A stretch of 17,390 nt of DNA from NCBI GenBank assembly GCA_937901695.1, contig CALDJN010000154.1, positions 1-17,390 of the forward strand, read 5' to 3'. The notes under the pieces are model-generated. The model was not told where the DNA came from, made no database searches, and saw nothing but the letters and a program-made list of their open reading frames with translations. Positions 7,440-14,810 of the stretch are shown here, in pieces. The position numbers and the translations under genes were made by a program. Within the stretch, counting starts at the first letter, position 1. Each line of letters begins with the position of its first letter. This DNA comes from an uncultured Anaerocolumna sp. GTDB taxonomy: Bacteria; Bacillota; Clostridia; Lachnospirales; Lachnospiraceae.

Positions 7440-8595
7440 TTACTGAGTCAATAAAAAGCTCTCCCTTAAGCATAATGCCCCATAGCCCAGCGTAGGATTT
7501 GGATATTCCCCCTCTATGCTTAAATGTCTTGCTCCAGCAATAAGATATGCTTTCATTTTCTCCCCGTAAAAATATGGATCATTTCCATTAACAATGCCCC
7601 ATTCCATTAATAAAGCAATACTTCCTGTTACAAATGGTGTCGCCATGGAAGTTCCTGACCTGCTGGTGTACCCCCCTCCTGGTGAAGCAGCTGTTATATC
7701 TACCCCTGGTGCAACTATATCCGGCTTAACCATAATATTTCCACGAGGATAGCCTCTGCCGGAAAAGAAAGCCAAGCTGTCATTATGGGCGTCATAAGCA
7801 CCTACGGTAATGGCCCTTTCCGCTGCAGATGGTATGGTTAAGGTAGTATTTTCTGTTGGTCTTAAAAATAAGGTCTGAGGACCTACCACGCCTCCCGAAG
7901 GAAGCCAAAGATCAAAATTTCCCACAACTATATTTCTTGGAACCAGCTCAATCTTCCAAACACCAGATTCTACATAATTCTTAGCTGGGATAAATTCAAT
8001 ATAGATTTCTTGTTGAATATTATAAGGAAGTGGTTCTCCATAATATAAGTATATTTCTGTAGGACCTATTGCAAATTGCTGGGTACCTAGCCTTTCCGGA
8101 ATTGGACCAACTCGGATTCCGCCTGGAGAAGTTAAAGCAATATCAAATTGATCATAGAAGTTTTTCCAGATCTGAAGATTAAAAGTCTTCTCAAATTCCC
8201 CAACTGCCAATTCAATAATTGCAGAAGGACCTCTTACTCCTCTGCTTAGAATACCACCTGTATGTTTTCCTGCTGTTCCTTCATTTCCCGTTCCAATGGC
8301 AATATTCATCTTCCAGCGATTAACCATATCACTTATAAAGGTTTCCAATAAAGAGAAACCATTATGTGCTCCATAATTATTTCCAAAGCTTAGATTGATG
8401 ACTAAAGGCATATTCAATTGAATAGCTCTCTTTACTGCATAATCAATTCCTTGCATTAATTGCACGGTACTAGGAAAAGAATCTCCAATTGAAAGGCCAA
8501 GTTTCACAATAAGTAATTCACTTTGGGACGCTACTCCCCGATACCTTCCGTTACTTGCCCTGCCATTTCCTGCTGCAATGGAGGTAACATGGGTA
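7440..8595 (-). pseudogene. Subtilisin-family (S8) protease, 3' part, split by the element
   Basis: The C-terminal two thirds of a CspA-like S8 serine protease. Reading frame continuity runs from the junction at 8595 (THVTSIAAGNGRASNG...) to the stop at 7440. It contains the oxyanion-hole Asn in IGTGNEGTAG and the catalytic Ser in SGTSMATPF, but not the Asp or His. There is no plausible native start; a GTG at 8507 is simply an internal Val codon. The matching 5' part lies at 14811-15479. Joining them at the 9-bp junction repeat gives 583 residues, a normal length for CspA-like proteases. With the element in place, this half can be transcribed only by read-through from the recombinase gene, since no terminator is seen between them. 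Confidence 0.9.
8587..8595. repeat. Left junction core of the integrated element
   Basis: ACATGGGTA occurs here and at 14875-14883, 6,288 bp apart, inside the subtilase codons. The similarity extends to ACATGGGTAYCGTG with one difference (T here, C at the right). Sequence to the left is subtilase. Sequence to the right begins the element arm GTGTTTGAAAAATA (8598-8611). Confidence 0.9.
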
Positions 8596-8629
8596 TCGTG
8601 TTTGAAAAATATATTTTAGATTAAAAAAA

Positions 8630-10237
8630 TTATATATTCCAGTGAATATGTATATCTTGATTACCATACATATCCTTTTCACCAACTTTAATATAATCAA
8701 TGAAATTCATGACTATTTCACTAGTTAATTCCTCAAAACTAACATACTTCTTAGCTAAAGTAACCGCATCTGGCTTCTCAATCTGCAGGATTTTTAAACT
8801 TTCAATTTCCCCCTTTAGCTTAAAACTTTTTTCATGTTGTTCATTTATATTACTATTAAATATTTCCTTAAGCGTAACATATTCACTTTCACTAATAATC
8901 TTTTTCACCTTATCCATATATAGGGCTGAAAGTGCCTTTTTACTTTCATTAATAATACGATTTATGTTATTCAATTCTCTTGTCTTTAGCCCAATTGTAT
9001 TGTTTGTATCTGAAGCCTCACTTAATCTATCTGCTAGATACTTTTCATTACCTTCATTAAGAACTTCATTAATTAGTTTCCGTATCTCGCCCGCTACCGT
9101 ATCTTTTAACTGATTTAATCTAATGGAGTGAGATGAGCACAGTTTGCTTCTGGTCTTATTTGCTAACTGGCATCTGAGATATCTACTATCCTGAGAGCTA
9201 CCACCGCCAGTTTTAATTAATGACGCACCACAATCCATACATTTAACCTTACCTGCCAAGCAATGTGCTTTATATTTTTTATTTCCTTGCTTATCATCAC
9301 AACTCACTGTGCGTTTTGATTTCATCATTTTTTGTACCTGATAAAATGTGTTAGTGTCAATTATAGGTTCATGATTATCTTCCTTTATTATCCACTCACT
9401 TTCCGGAGCTTTAATAACCTTTTTGCTTTTATAACTCAGCTTCTTTGCTTTTCCCTGTGTTAGGATACCAAGATATGTATTATTAGTTAATATATTTCTA
9501 ATAGTTGTTGTGCTCCAAACTCCTAATCTTGCTGTAGCTGAATCAGAATGTGGATTCTTGTAAGTATAACCATTCCTTTGTTTGTATGCTGTAGGAGTAG
9601 GAATTTGTGATTCTGTTAGTATATAACTTATTCTTTTTATACTATATCCTTCTATATATAAGTCATATATATGCTTCACTACTTTTGCAGTTTCTTCGTC
9701 AACAATCATTTTATGCCTATCTGCAGGGTCTTTTTTGTAACCATATAAGGCAAATGCACCAAGAAACTGACCATTTTCCATCTTCCTCCTGAGTACAGAT
9801 TTAATATTTTCGGATAAATCTTCAAGGTACCATTCATTGATTAATCCATTAATCTGTCTGGCCTTTTTATTTCCTTTGATATTAGTATCTACATTATCAA
9901 CTACTCCAATAAATCTAATACCCCATTCAACGAAAAAACCATGAATGTACTTTTCTACCATTTCCATTTCTCTTGTGAATCTGCTCTGTGTTTTACATAT
10001 AATTACATCAAATTCCCTATTCTCAGCACCTTTTAACATCTCATTCCATTCTGGCCTATCTTTATCAGCTCCTGAGTAATCGTCATCGCTATAAACTTTA
10101 TAGATTTGCATCCCGTGGTCCATTGCATAATCCATTAAAAGTAATTTTTGATTCTGAATACTTTCACTATCATCTCCTTTGTTTAATTTATCCATATCTT
10201 CCTTTGATAATCTACAATAAATTGCCGCTTTATTCAC
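8630..10237 (-). CDS. Large serine recombinase (site-specific integrase)
   Basis: A 535-residue large serine integrase, which cuts and rejoins attP and attB through a 5'-phosphoserine intermediate. The N-terminal resolvase domain has the catalytic Ser11 in IYCRLSKED, then DDDYSGADKDRPEW and the arginine-bearing KTQSRFTRE. A recombinase domain follows from about residue 160 (GYKKD, NILTNNTYLG). The zinc ribbon is KCMDCG with later Cys residues (LRCQ, KLCSS). A coiled coil lies at about residues 400-490. The start is a GTG with AGGGGG about 9 nt upstream; no better start is seen. The gene sits at the element's left end beside its own attachment site. No separate excisionase is recognised, although the 40-codon gene just upstream is a candidate helper. 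Nested inverted repeats precede it. Confidence 0.95.
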   Translation of the reverse strand: MNKAAIYCRLSKEDMDKLNKGDDSESIQNQKLLLMDYAMDHGMQIYKVYSDDDYSGADKDRPEWNEMLKGAENREFDVIICKTQSRFTREMEMVEKYIHGFFVEWGIRFIGVVDNVDTNIKGNKKARQINGLINEWYLEDLSENIKSVLRRKMENGQFLGAFALYGYKKDPADRHKMIVDEETAKVVKHIYDLYIEGYSIKRISYILTESQIPTPTAYKQRNGYTYKNPHSDSATARLGVWSTTTIRNILTNNTYLGILTQGKAKKLSYKSKKVIKAPESEWIIKEDNHEPIIDTNTFYQVQKMMKSKRTVSCDDKQGNKKYKAHCLAGKVKCMDCGASLIKTGGGSSQDSRYLRCQLANKTRSKLCSSHSIRLNQLKDTVAGEIRKLINEVLNEGNEKYLADRLSEASDTNNTIGLKTRELNNINRIINESKKALSALYMDKVKKIISESEYVTLKEIFNSNINEQHEKSFKLKGEIESLKILQIEKPDAVTLAKKYVSFEELTSEIVMNFIDYIKVGEKDMYGNQDIHIHWNI

Positions 10238-10260
10238 ATCTTTTGCCCCCTTTCCTTAGA

Positions 10261-10329
10261 AAGAGGTTAGATATCCACTTATAGTTATATATACTTTTAT
10301 GCTATAAGTAAATAAGCTGCTAACCTCTT
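10261..10329. promoter_or_regulatory. Nested inverted repeats upstream of the recombinase
   Basis: The outer arms AAGAGGTTAG (10261-10270) and CTAACCTCTT (10320-10329) are perfect over 10 bp. Inside them ACTTATAG (10277-10284) pairs with CTATAAGT (10302-10309). The outer arm covers the stop codon of the small gene, and the structure ends 23 nt before the recombinase GTG. It could act as an operator, an attenuator or a translational control structure; which of these cannot be decided from sequence. Confidence 0.6.
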
Positions 10330-10442
10330 GACTTATCAACTGATTTTTTCTTCATCATACTTAATATTATTTGTAACACTTCCTGTTCTCTTTTTTCTTT
10401 CTTTGGCTGTTTGAAATGATTATGTACTACTAATTTTCCCAT
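10320..10442 (-). CDS. Small basic 40-residue protein upstream of the recombinase
   Basis: A short gene of 41 codons including stop. It starts with ATG and has GGAG 8 nt upstream (GGAGAAGAGAAG then ATG). A good promoter lies just before it (10470-10498). The protein begins MGKLVVHNHF and is rich in Lys, Arg and Glu (KKEKREQE) with a short hydrophobic stretch (VLQIILSMM). It lies 82 nt upstream of the recombinase on the same strand, so the two are probably co-transcribed. I do not recognise the family. A role in controlling or directing the recombinase is plausible from position only. The clean start signals make it more likely real than chance. Confidence 0.6.
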   Translation of the reverse strand: MGKLVVHNHFKQPKKEKREQEVLQIILSMMKKKSVDKSRG

Positions 10443-10469
10443 CTTCTCTTCTCCATTTATGCTTATTAA

Positions 10470-10498
10470 ATTATATTTTCAAAAAATATCTTTTATAA
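10470..10498 (-). promoter_or_regulatory. Promoter of the small gene/recombinase unit
   Basis: On the minus strand TTATAA (10498-10493) is followed after 17 bp by a consensus TATAAT (10475-10470). The transcript would start near 10463, about 20 nt before the small gene's ATG. Confidence 0.5.
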
Positions 10499-10690
10499 CT
10501 TTTTTTAAGATTTACAATTGTTGAACTTGAAGAAAAATATGGTGGAATTATAGAATCACTTAAAGGAAAATGGGGAAATAAATGTATTGATTATAGGTAT
10601 ATCTTAACAGGAAGCTTCGACGTCAACCTTACAACTGAAGATATTGAAGTACCAGTTGGTTGGGAGAAATTAGTTCATTATTTTTTATAA
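10499..10690 (+). pseudogene. Remnant of an unidentified coding sequence
   Basis: An open frame of 63 codons without any ATG, GTG or TTG start ends at a TAA (10688-10690). The composition looks protein-like, for example VELEEKYGGIIESLKGKWG, then YILTGSFDVNL and VPVGWEKLVHYFL. It starts exactly where the promoter of the oppositely directed small gene lies, so it may be the 3' end of a gene cut by an old rearrangement. No function is proposed. It could also be chance, since the region is short. Confidence 0.35.
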
Positions 10691-10738
10691 TTTTTCTGGT
10701 AATGACTATATTTTCTTTTAATTTTTGCTAAAATAAGT

Positions 10739-10744
10739 TATAAT
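10739..10744 (+). promoter_or_regulatory. -10 box of the methyltransferase promoter
   Basis: A consensus TATAAT, without a convincing -35 box, lies 42 nt before the ATG at 10781. Transcription would begin near 10751, just before the ATG at 10754. That ATG would then have no ribosome site, which supports the later start. Confidence 0.5.
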
Positions 10745-10780
10745 GGAGTAATCATGTTATATTGTAGGAGTATACACAAA

Positions 10781-12064
10781 ATGAGAGTATGTGAATTATT
10801 TGCTGGCGTAGGTGGTTTCCGCGTCGGCTTTGAAAATGCATGTAATGAATTTGAAACTGTCTTTTTCAATCAATGGGAACCGTCAACTAGTAATCAGTTC
10901 GCTTACAACTGTTATGTTAGACATTATCCATTAGATACAATAGATGTCAATGTAAGAGATTACACCAACTTGGATATTCATCAAGTTCCTAAGGATGAGC
11001 TTCCCGATTTTGATTTGTTATGTGGTGGTTTCCCTTGCCAGAACTACTCTGTAGCTGGCCCAAAGTCCTCTCGGGGAATAGAAGGAAGTAAAGGAATTTT
11101 ATGGTGGGACATTCGGCGGACACTTGAAGCTAAAAACCCAAAGTTTGTACTTCTTGAAAACGTGGACAGACTTCTTAAATCACCTGCATCTCAGCGTGGA
11201 AGAGATTTTGGTATCATCTTAAAGTGTTTTGATGAGTTGAACTACTTTGTAGAATGGCGAGTAATAAATGCTGCGGATTATGGAGAGCCCCAGCGTAGAC
11301 GTCGAACTTTCATCTTTGCTTACAAAAGTAATTGTACATATAGTACTGCCAATACCAATTTCTTTAATGCTATATTTGATTTTGATAATACAACTGAAAG
11401 TAGGCAAGAGATATGTAATAGCACAGATTCTGATTTCTTTGGTAATATATTTAGATGTACTGTAGCTTCAAAAGCAAAAGTGGATAGAATTTCTGACCTC
11501 GATTTAACAACCTTATCAAATACGTTTAAATTTGAATTTGATAATAGTGGATATATGCGAAATGGCAAAATATATACACGAAAGGTTGAACCGATAACAG
11601 AGCCAATTTTCCCATTAGCAAATGTACTGCTCTCCACCGATGATGAAAGCTATTTTATTGATACTGATGATGTCAAATTTGCTAAATGGGTTGCCTTAAA
11701 AGGAGCGAAACGCAAAGAAAGAATTTCTAAAGCTGGGCATGCTTATACATTTTCTGAGGGTTCCATTGCTTTTCCTGAACCTAATGACCAACCAGCAAGA
11801 ACAATGCTTACTTCTGAGAGCACTTTAAACCGTTCGACGCTTACTGTTCGGGACCCTCGAAATGGTCACATTAGAACCCTTCTTCCTGAAGAAGCAGAAC
11901 AGATACAGACTTTTCCTATTGGTTGGACAGGTGTAAAAGACGATAAGGGAAAACCTATCATGACAGAACGTCAGCGATTTTTCTGTATGGGTAATGCACT
12001 TGTAACTAATCTTGTCAAAAGAATGGGAGAAAGCATAATAGAAATTTATCATAATGAAAAATAG
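10781..12064 (+). CDS. C5-cytosine DNA methyltransferase of the R-M system
   Basis: A type II DNA (cytosine-5) methyltransferase, 427 residues. It should methylate the site cut by the facing nuclease and so protect the host DNA. Motif I is ELFAGVGGF (residues 5-13), motif IV GGFPCQNYSVAG with the catalytic Cys86, motif VI ENVDR (E126), motif VIII QRRRRTFIFA, and motif X GNALVTNLVKRMGE at the C-terminus. The region between VIII and IX is the variable target-recognition part. I start at 10781 because AGGAG (10766-10770) lies 10 nt before it and the family begins near MRVCELFAG; an upstream in-frame ATG at 10754 would sit at the transcription start. The gene is convergent with the nuclease. GATC as target is inferred from the partner and from GATC scarcity in the element. 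Confidence 0.95.
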   Translation: MRVCELFAGVGGFRVGFENACNEFETVFFNQWEPSTSNQFAYNCYVRHYPLDTIDVNVRDYTNLDIHQVPKDELPDFDLLCGGFPCQNYSVAGPKSSRGIEGSKGILWWDIRRTLEAKNPKFVLLENVDRLLKSPASQRGRDFGIILKCFDELNYFVEWRVINAADYGEPQRRRRTFIFAYKSNCTYSTANTNFFNAIFDFDNTTESRQEICNSTDSDFFGNIFRCTVASKAKVDRISDLDLTTLSNTFKFEFDNSGYMRNGKIYTRKVEPITEPIFPLANVLLSTDDESYFIDTDDVKFAKWVALKGAKRKERISKAGHAYTFSEGSIAFPEPNDQPARTMLTSESTLNRSTLTVRDPRNGHIRTLLPEEAEQIQTFPIGWTGVKDDKGKPIMTERQRFFCMGNALVTNLVKRMGESIIEIYHNEK

Positions 12065-12074
12065 AATAATATTT

Positions 12075-12102
12075 AAGAGGATGGGCAGATGCGCATCCTC
12101 TT
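12075..12102. terminator. Bidirectional terminator between methyltransferase and nuclease genes
   Basis: AAGAGGATG (12075-12083) pairs with CATCCTCTT (12094-12102) around a 10-nt loop, followed by TTAATATA on the plus strand and an AT-rich run on the minus strand. It lies in the 114-bp gap between the convergent genes. Confidence 0.75.
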
Positions 12103-12178
12103 TTAATATACAAAAGCTCTTATTTTTCATTCTTACCAATTGTCATTATATAACCTGCCATATTTCCATCCCTCTTTT

Positions 12179-13627
12179 TTATAGTATTTGACTTTCTATA
12201 TATCTATTATTTATCCAAAAGCTCTGTGTGGTCATATACTCACCATTAGGTAATTCATTAGCATCTCTACCTATATTTCCTACTACTAATCCATTATTAA
12301 GCTTGTATGCCCTCTTTTGTGCATGCGGCCTTACATGTAAGATTTTACTATCTGCAATACCTGGAAGGTTATTATTTATGATAATTCCATTTTTTTGCTC
12401 TTTAAATGAAAATTTAACTCCATTGCAAATAGTATCGTGTATCTTCTGCCATTCATTTTTTACCGTGACGTTTAAATCTAGATATGGCATAGCCCAAAAC
12501 TTGCAGTGTGATAATACGTAATATACTCCCACTCTTTTAAAAACCACAAAGAAGAATCTTGTCTCACTAAAATAATCGTATACTTCAGAATCTTCCCATT
12601 CTTCATTTGATAATTCCTTGAATTTAAATGGTGGAAAAGAGATACTTTCATTCATGGTCATGTTTTCTTCAAGTCTTGAGACTTTAACAACGATATTTGC
12701 CTTCTGGAATTCTTCTGCATGATTACCCTTAATTCCAAGCATTCTATACGCTAAATCCGTCCACTGAGCCTTGTTATTATTGTATGGACGCTCAAAAATT
12801 TCACATAGCTCTTTATCGTTTTTATCTGCATAATGATTAATTTTACCTGCAATTACTTCTTCAAATGTTCTAGATGTCAGCTCATCTTCAGTAGTGATAG
12901 GTTCATATGTTGTCTTTCCTGGCACGATATATGTATGAAGAACATAATCCATATATTGGCGTTTGAAGCAAAAGGCTCGTTTTCGAGCAACAGTATTTGG
13001 CTCATAATACTGCGGTTTCATACTTTTTAATGCCGTTGCTCCCTTAGTACAAGCTCCTAAATAATGCGTCATCGATTCGCTTAATTCTTCTGCTTTTCCA
13101 TTTTTAATTACATTGATAATCGTATTATAATCCTCTAATATAACCGGCATATCTTTTTTAGCAGGCGATATCAGATTTGCATAACTTATTTTATACTGGG
13201 TATTGTGCGCTAACAACTTATTTCTTTCATAGTAGATAAGCAGTATTAGCCTACATTTATGCCAAACATCTGACATAAAAAAATCTTCTTCTACTGGCTT
13301 TTCATAGGAAATCATCGTTAGTACAAGGCGTTCCCCAGCTGAAATTTTACCATTTTTTAAAACATCATAGCATGTGGCTTTAAGTTCTACACCTGCTTCC
13401 GGAAAATCTGCTTCCTGATCACTGTTTGCCTTATAGCCAAAATACAGCTCTTCTAATAAATTTCCCAGATTTCCTTTCATATCGGGATTTTCATAATTAA
13501 TTTTACTGTCTTTTATAGCCCAATCCCAATATTTGCTTGCATCTATAATTTCTTGAAAAGTCTTCCCCATGAGTTTCTTGGCGTATGCTTCTATATCATC
13601 CGGTTTTGTTTTATCATATGGCAGCAT
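12179..13627 (-). CDS. Sau3AI/MutH-family type II restriction endonuclease
   Basis: A 482-residue nuclease resembling Sau3AI, which cuts DNA at GATC. The N-terminal domain has the MutH-type active site D74, E81 and K83 (AGVELKAT), with the same spacing as Asp70/Glu77/Lys79 of E. coli MutH. It is followed by KNGKISAGERLVLTMISYEKP, very like the Sau3AI segment I recall. ELSESMTHYLGACTKGA and the C-terminal HVRPHAQKR and MTTQSFWINNRYI are further family hallmarks; the second half is the MutH-like non-catalytic domain. AAGGAGA lies 7 nt before the ATG. It is transcribed toward the methyltransferase and follows the Vsr-like gene by 104 bp. No frameshift or missing active-site residue is seen, so it is probably active. 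Confidence 0.92.
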   Translation of the reverse strand: MLPYDKTKPDDIEAYAKKLMGKTFQEIIDASKYWDWAIKDSKINYENPDMKGNLGNLLEELYFGYKANSDQEADFPEAGVELKATCYDVLKNGKISAGERLVLTMISYEKPVEEDFFMSDVWHKCRLILLIYYERNKLLAHNTQYKISYANLISPAKKDMPVILEDYNTIINVIKNGKAEELSESMTHYLGACTKGATALKSMKPQYYEPNTVARKRAFCFKRQYMDYVLHTYIVPGKTTYEPITTEDELTSRTFEEVIAGKINHYADKNDKELCEIFERPYNNNKAQWTDLAYRMLGIKGNHAEEFQKANIVVKVSRLEENMTMNESISFPPFKFKELSNEEWEDSEVYDYFSETRFFFVVFKRVGVYYVLSHCKFWAMPYLDLNVTVKNEWQKIHDTICNGVKFSFKEQKNGIIINNNLPGIADSKILHVRPHAQKRAYKLNNGLVVGNIGRDANELPNGEYMTTQSFWINNRYIESQIL

Positions 13628-13731
13628 AATAATATCTCCTTATCTAGAAAAAGTCTATCTATATATTACCATCATTCGGTACCAATGAAAAGTCTTAAAG
13701 GTAATGTATTATTAGAAAGCATTTGACCAGT

Positions 13732-14187
13732 TTACATATCATTATCAGACTCATATTTAGCCATTTCAAGGTCTGCAATAGTCTCCTCAATTACCTTAAT
13801 GCATTCATCCGTATTTTTTAAGATATCCTTTCCCCAAAAATGTATAACCGTCCAATCAAGAAATAGTAATTTCTTATTAACTTCATCGTCACGTCTCATA
13901 TTATCAGAAATCTTTTTTACCCAATAATCTTTATTATTACCTTTTTCTAATTTTGGTTTTAGGACATCCCAATCCTTTCCATGAAAAAATTCACTATCAC
14001 AAAAGATAGCAATACGGTACTTCATTAAAGCAATATCAGGTGACCCAGGTAGTTTCTTATAGTTTTTTCTATAACGATATCCACGGTGCCATAATTCTTT
14101 CCGTAATTTTAGTTCTATCGAAGTATCCTCCTTATGAATACGGCTCATCGTTTTACTTCGCTGCTCTTTTGACATGATATCTGACAT
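13732..14187 (-). CDS. vsr: Vsr-type mismatch endonuclease, variant without zinc ligands
   Basis: A 151-residue very-short-patch-repair endonuclease. Vsr nicks beside T:G mismatches left when 5-methylcytosine deaminates, so it fits beside a C5 methyltransferase. The N-terminal SKEQRSKTMSRIHKEDTSIE and KLPGSPDIAL segments are typical. D51 in SPDI matches the catalytic Asp51 of E. coli Vsr, and H69 in EFFHGKDW matches His69. The His64 position is Asp. The zinc-binding Cys66, His71, Cys73 and Cys117 positions appear as non-ligands (for example HFWGKDI replaces the C-terminal Cys region). AAGGTGGA precedes the ATG. It follows the broken exonuclease by 13 nt, on the same strand as the nuclease. 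Confidence 0.9.
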   Translation of the reverse strand: MSDIMSKEQRSKTMSRIHKEDTSIELKLRKELWHRGYRYRKNYKKLPGSPDIALMKYRIAIFCDSEFFHGKDWDVLKPKLEKGNNKDYWVKKISDNMRRDDEVNKKLLFLDWTVIHFWGKDILKNTDECIKVIEETIADLEMAKYESDNDM

Positions 14188-14200
14188 TTATCATTCCACC

Positions 14201-14643
14201 TTATCGAACTAACCTTTCTATATCCAAATAATACATACAATTATCGTATATAAAATTAATATCAAAAATTGCATTATGTGCAATAACAACCGAATCCCCC
14301 ATATATACTATCAGTTTAGGCCGTACCTTATTTATCTTAGGAGCATCTTCCACCATTATATTTGTAATCCCCATTAACTGCTCAATATATTCATCTATTT
14401 TGTTATCTGGTTTTACTAAGGTAGTAAATTCCGAGACCTTTTCACCGTCTATAAATCTAATTCTGCGACTTCAATAATTTCATCAAATTTCGGGTCTAGT
14501 CCTGTTATTTCTAAATCGAGAACAATATAATCATCTATAAATTCCAAAAAACTTTTTCCTTTATTTTCTCTTACTGTCTTTGATATTCTATCAATGGATA
14601 TTCCATTCTCCAAATCAAACGATATAGTGTATCCTAACGTCAT
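14201..14643 (-). pseudogene. Frameshifted DnaQ-like 3'-5' exonuclease
   Basis: A DEDD-family exonuclease interrupted by a frameshift. The first frame starts with ATG at 14643 (AGAGGA about 8 nt upstream) and contains YIVLDLEITGLDP, the D-x-E motif, then EIIEVAEL. It stops at about 14449. Continuing with one added base near 14462, the other frame reads RFIDGEKVSEFTTLVKP, MGITN, then VVIAHNAIFDINFIYD, the second metal-binding Asp motif, to a TAA at 14201. The distal H-x-D motif of the family is missing, so the C-terminus is also lost. A single-base deletion is the simplest cause. It heads the minus-strand cluster with the Vsr-like gene. Confidence 0.8.
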
Positions 14644-14771
14644 TCGACCATCCTCTTTTATTTATAGCCATATAAGTTAGTAAATATAACTCTGTTTATA
14701 TATGATTATACTCCATAATTATCCGCTATTCTACATGAATTTGTTTTATATGTCTTTAGTAAAAAGCATAA

Positions 14772-14800
14772 AAATGAACCAGCAATATATTGGTTCATTT
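14772..14800 (-). terminator. Terminator just inside the element's right end
   Basis: AAATGAACCA (14772-14781) pairs perfectly with TGGTTCATTT (14791-14800) over 10 bp, loop 9 nt. On the minus strand the stem runs into TTTTTATG. It would stop transcripts entering the element from the subtilase promoter, 11 nt after the truncated subtilase frame ends. Confidence 0.7.
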
Positions 14801-14810
14801 ACATTATTAT

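Noticed and set aside
7440..8507. Independent protease gene starting at the GTG at 8507
   Set aside because: The protease sequence continues upstream of it to the junction at 8595, and the fragment lacks the catalytic Asp and His.
8700..9113. 137-codon plus-strand frame inside the recombinase
   Set aside because: It is the antisense shadow of the coiled-coil region of the recombinase gene.
10754..10780. Upstream ATG of the methyltransferase
   Set aside because: It lies about 10 nt after TATAAT, at the transcription start, without a ribosome site; AGGAG and family length favour 10781.
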